Below are positions 21,970-23,810 of a stretch of DNA of 23,810 nt, piece after piece. The translations under genes and the position numbers were made by a program. The stretch is taken from the IMG/VR virus record IMGVR_UViG_3300032516_001137, positions 1 through 23,810 of that record; one strand, written 5' to 3'. This DNA is from a virus. Below the pieces are notes generated by a model. It had not been told where the DNA came from. It was given only the letters and a program-made list of their open reading frames with translations, and did no database searches. How positions within the stretch are numbered: the stretch's first letter is position 1; each line of letters starts with the position of its first letter.

Positions 21970-21983
21970 TGATTATGTAATCA
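21970..21983. promoter_or_regulatory. Junction palindrome, copy 5 (one mismatch)
   Basis: TGATTATGTAATCA lies between the tail tube stop and the chaperone start. Its last three bases are shared with the arm of the hairpin at 21981-22007. Confidence 0.6.
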
Positions 21984-22007
21984 TCCCCATCCACCCGATG
22001 GGGATGA
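21981..22007 (-). terminator. Strong 11-bp hairpin after the tail tube gene
   Basis: TCATCCCCATC and GATGGGGATGA form a perfect stem with a five-base loop, about 16 bases after the tail tube stop codon. No T-run follows on either strand, so partial termination or protection of the abundant upstream mRNA are both possible. Confidence 0.6.
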
Positions 22008-22023
22008 CTACATAGGTTACTAG

Positions 22024-22524
22024 TTACGAACTCGAAACGGCGATACGGGTCGGAGTGACCACGGTAACGTTGCACTTACCAGTTACCGCAATCTGACCAG
22101 CACGAAGGTCATAGTTAAGTTCTTCATGACGGAAGTCCGGCAGAAGAATTAACTCAGCCTTAGTACCATCCTCACAATCCGGGTCGATATAAATCTCGAT
22201 ATCGACACAATAGGGTTCGCACGGGTCGGAAGAAGATGACACCCAGCCCGATGCCTCACCACGCCTGTAGAGAACGTCTACGGGAGTCGGAGGATTGCCA
22301 GTATCTGCCTTCAGCCATTCCCATTGGAACTCAAGACTAACATCAACGGGGGCTTCATCACCGTTACGCACGGTATCAAGCCGGCCCTTATCAAGAGCGT
22401 ATTCACGAGCAATACGCTCAACGAAGGTAACATTACCTTCGCCTACCTTAATCTCAAGTTCATTGGGAGTCGGCGTAGCGCCGTCCTTGAACTTGATGGT
22501 TGCGTTCTTGATATCAACTTTCAT
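22024..22524 (-). CDS. Probable major tail tube protein, 166 aa
   Basis: The size, beta-rich sequence (DIKNATIKFKDG ... ELEIKVGEGNVTFVE ... VSLEFQWEW) and place between connector genes and the chaperone pair fit the tail tube subunit, present in hundreds of copies. TAGGAG precedes the ATG and overlaps the preceding stop. The gene is clearly richer in G and C than the tape measure gene, like the coat gene, which fits codon selection in highly expressed genes. A strong hairpin follows the stop. A second structural function cannot be excluded. Confidence 0.7.
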   Translation of the reverse strand: MKVDIKNATIKFKDGATPTPNELEIKVGEGNVTFVERIAREYALDKGRLDTVRNGDEAPVDVSLEFQWEWLKADTGNPPTPVDVLYRRGEASGWVSSSSDPCEPYCVDIEIYIDPDCEDGTKAELILLPDFRHEELNYDLRAGQIAVTGKCNVTVVTPTRIAVSSS

Positions 22525-22535
22525 CTGCCTTACTC

Positions 22536-23018
22536 CTAATAGCTATTATCCATATTAAGGTACATTTCATAATGTCCCTCAATCTGGCCTTGTTTGATGT
22601 TCTCACTAGGCTTAGTCTGCCCGAAATGACTCTCCACAAGTCTCTGCCTGAATTCTTGTAATAGTATTAACGAACCAACAAACGTACCATCATCTTCAAG
22701 TCCATTACCATATTTATATACTGGTATGCAACGTACAAAGGCTTTTTGAATTATTCCAAGCATCTTTAAAAGATTGTACATATCGGAGACGCTACATTGA
22801 GCTTGAGCATATACATTTACTTCCACAATCAAATTAAAGCAGTTCCTACTCATCTCAACCATATATGGGCCATCAATTTTTATCTCTGTAAAATTAGATT
22901 CTTTATTGGTAATTCTTACTGCACCATCAATATGTAGATAGTTAGTTTCTTTTCTATCATCAAAATGCTTGTTGATAGATGTAACTATCCATCTTGCAAT
23001 ATGTTGCTTAACGCTCAC
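22536..23018 (-). CDS. Tail terminator or completion protein, 160 aa
   Basis: It starts with GTG at 23018 (AAGGAG nine bases upstream) inside the end of the preceding gene. The helical N-terminus (VKQHIARWIVTSINKHF) and beta centre (VEVNVYAQ) with a long charged end fit a small protein that closes the tail at the neck. The order coat, connector, this gene, tail tube supports that reading. No motif proves it. Confidence 0.6.
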   Translation of the reverse strand: MSVKQHIARWIVTSINKHFDDRKETNYLHIDGAVRITNKESNFTEIKIDGPYMVEMSRNCFNLIVEVNVYAQAQCSVSDMYNLLKMLGIIQKAFVRCIPVYKYGNGLEDDGTFVGSLILLQEFRQRLVESHFGQTKPSENIKQGQIEGHYEMYLNMDNSY

Positions 23019-23517
23019 CAGTAGCCACTCCTTCTAATTGTAGAATCTGTACAACTTCTACTGGTAATACTTGCTCAGGTAATGTCCCTTTAATATGAGC
23101 AATTGAAATTAAGTAAGCTAATCCTTCATTGAAATCTGTAGCTTTGTAAAGTTGATAGGCTTTATTATTTATAATTAATTTATCGTTGAACTCAGGCTGT
23201 GTAGGGTCAAATCTCCACGCCCTAGGCAAATCACGCACATCCACAATCACATCTCTACGAGTCCTATCGTAGTAATCACCATAATTAAAATTCTTATTAG
23301 CTGCTAAGAATGATAATGGATATGCAAATGTCCTCATCCAATCATCAGGAAGAAGTATAGCACGTTTGATAGTCACAACATTCCATGTGGTATCCAACTC
23401 GCCAGTCTCGATATTAGTCGTAGAACTGACGAGTTGGTACCAATTCATGGGTACGGCCCAAGTCTTCTTTAGGTCGTACAGTATTCTGTGGATATGATGT
23501 TTGCCGTAGAAACGCAT
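23008..23517 (-). CDS. Head-tail connector (neck) protein, 169 aa
   Basis: The protein begins with a short basic helix (RFYGKHHIHRILYDLKK), then beta segments with TWNVVTIKRAILLPDDW and VIVDVRDLPRAWRFDP, and ends KATDFNEGLAYLISIAHIKG. It stands between the coat and tail completion genes, where head-closure proteins are found. The ATG lies nine bases after the coat stop codon with no clear ribosome binding site, so coupled translation is likely. Its end overlaps the next gene. Confidence 0.6.
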   Translation of the reverse strand: MRFYGKHHIHRILYDLKKTWAVPMNWYQLVSSTTNIETGELDTTWNVVTIKRAILLPDDWMRTFAYPLSFLAANKNFNYGDYYDRTRRDVIVDVRDLPRAWRFDPTQPEFNDKLIINNKAYQLYKATDFNEGLAYLISIAHIKGTLPEQVLPVEVVQILQLEGVATGER

Positions 23518-23526
23518 GAGTACTGA

Positions 23527-23810
23527 TTACCCAAGCAGGACGACGCCTTGACGAATATCCAACACAGCCGCACCACAAAGCATGTCAACAGTAATTAGAG
23601 TACCCTGCTTTATGCCGTCATAAGTCATAACAACACGAATCGAAAGGTCATTATAGGAAGCCACAGCAGCCGCAACAGGAGCCTTCGGGAGAGCCAAAGG
23701 CCGAGTTACAAGAGCCAGAGCATCCCTAATGAAACCGAAGTTATAGGAACCACCAGGGCCAACACCAAGAATCGCACCGTCAGCAATCGCGCCAACAAGA
23801 GGACGATTCA
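23527..23810 (-). CDS. P22-type major coat protein, C-terminal part
   Basis: The minus strand is open from the window edge to TAA at 23527-23529 and encodes 94 residues with no start in the window. FGFIRDALALVTRPL, APVAAAVASYNDLSIRVVMT and ITVDMLCGAAVLDIRQGVVL match the end of P22 gp5-like coat proteins (HK97 fold), where a helix with RDA-x-AL is followed by a SIR strand and a D-x-L-x-G-V ending. The sequence is rich in G and C, as expected for the most abundant virion protein. The head genes therefore continue beyond the right edge. Confidence 0.8.
   Translation of the reverse strand, partial: NRPLVGAIADGAILGVGPGGSYNFGFIRDALALVTRPLALPKAPVAAAVASYNDLSIRVVMTYDGIKQGTLITVDMLCGAAVLDIRQGVVLLG

Overview
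The window is part of the genome of an AT-rich, long-tailed (most likely siphovirus-type) double-stranded DNA bacteriophage. It has no housekeeping bacterial genes. The genes are short, tightly packed and overlapping, there are two phage-type tRNA genes, and a complete tail morphogenesis block with a 1656-residue tape measure protein is present. The host cannot be named. A lipoprotein signal with Ser-Ser after the lipobox cysteine, and AGGAG-type ribosome binding sites, fit a Gram-negative host, but this is inference.

Layout. Positions 1-5397 (plus strand) hold a run of small accessory and nucleotide-metabolism genes, joined mostly by ATGA or longer overlaps. They include a deoxynucleoside monophosphate kinase, a DEDDh 3'-5' exonuclease, two DnaJ-type zinc-finger proteins, a zinc-ribbon protein, a family 2 glycosyltransferase, tRNA-Leu(UAA), a cytidine-deaminase-fold protein, a tRNA with anticodon CAU (probably Ile2) and many unrecognised small proteins. 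Positions 5395-23810 (minus strand, read from right to left) hold the structural block. In order these are the C-terminus of a P22-type coat protein, two head-tail connector or tail-completion proteins, the probable tail tube, the tail assembly chaperone with a -1 frameshift extension, a minor tail protein, the tape measure, a 168-residue structural protein, a 606-residue repeat-rich tail protein, a 121-residue distal tail protein, a 961-residue hub/tip protein and a Kelch-repeat tip protein. They are followed by a small membrane peptide, a Cys-rich protein, a lipoprotein, a patatin-like lipase, a two-domain glycosyltransferase and a 42-residue basic protein. The two transcription directions converge at about 5395.

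The most unusual feature is a 14-bp palindrome, TGATTACGTAATCA. It lies exactly or with one mismatch in five gene junctions of the minus-strand block (5551, 9775, 12690, 15495, 21970), always 10-39 bases before a start codon. One further exact copy and two one-mismatch copies lie inside genes. Other structures worth attention are a textbook UUUAAAG slippery site with a hairpin in the chaperone gene, a 17-bp perfect inverted repeat whose loop holds the ribosome binding site and start codon of a small gene, strong hairpins just after the tail tube and the 168-residue structural gene, a parS-like sequence one base from consensus inside a structural gene, and a possible lipid-directed release cassette (membrane peptide, lipoprotein, patatin). 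Several real genes have no start codon in the window or are very short (1-84, 2144-2296, 2523-2678, 5160-5318, 5395-5523, 8647-8745, 23527-end); they were found by reading frames, ribosome binding sites and stop/start overlaps.
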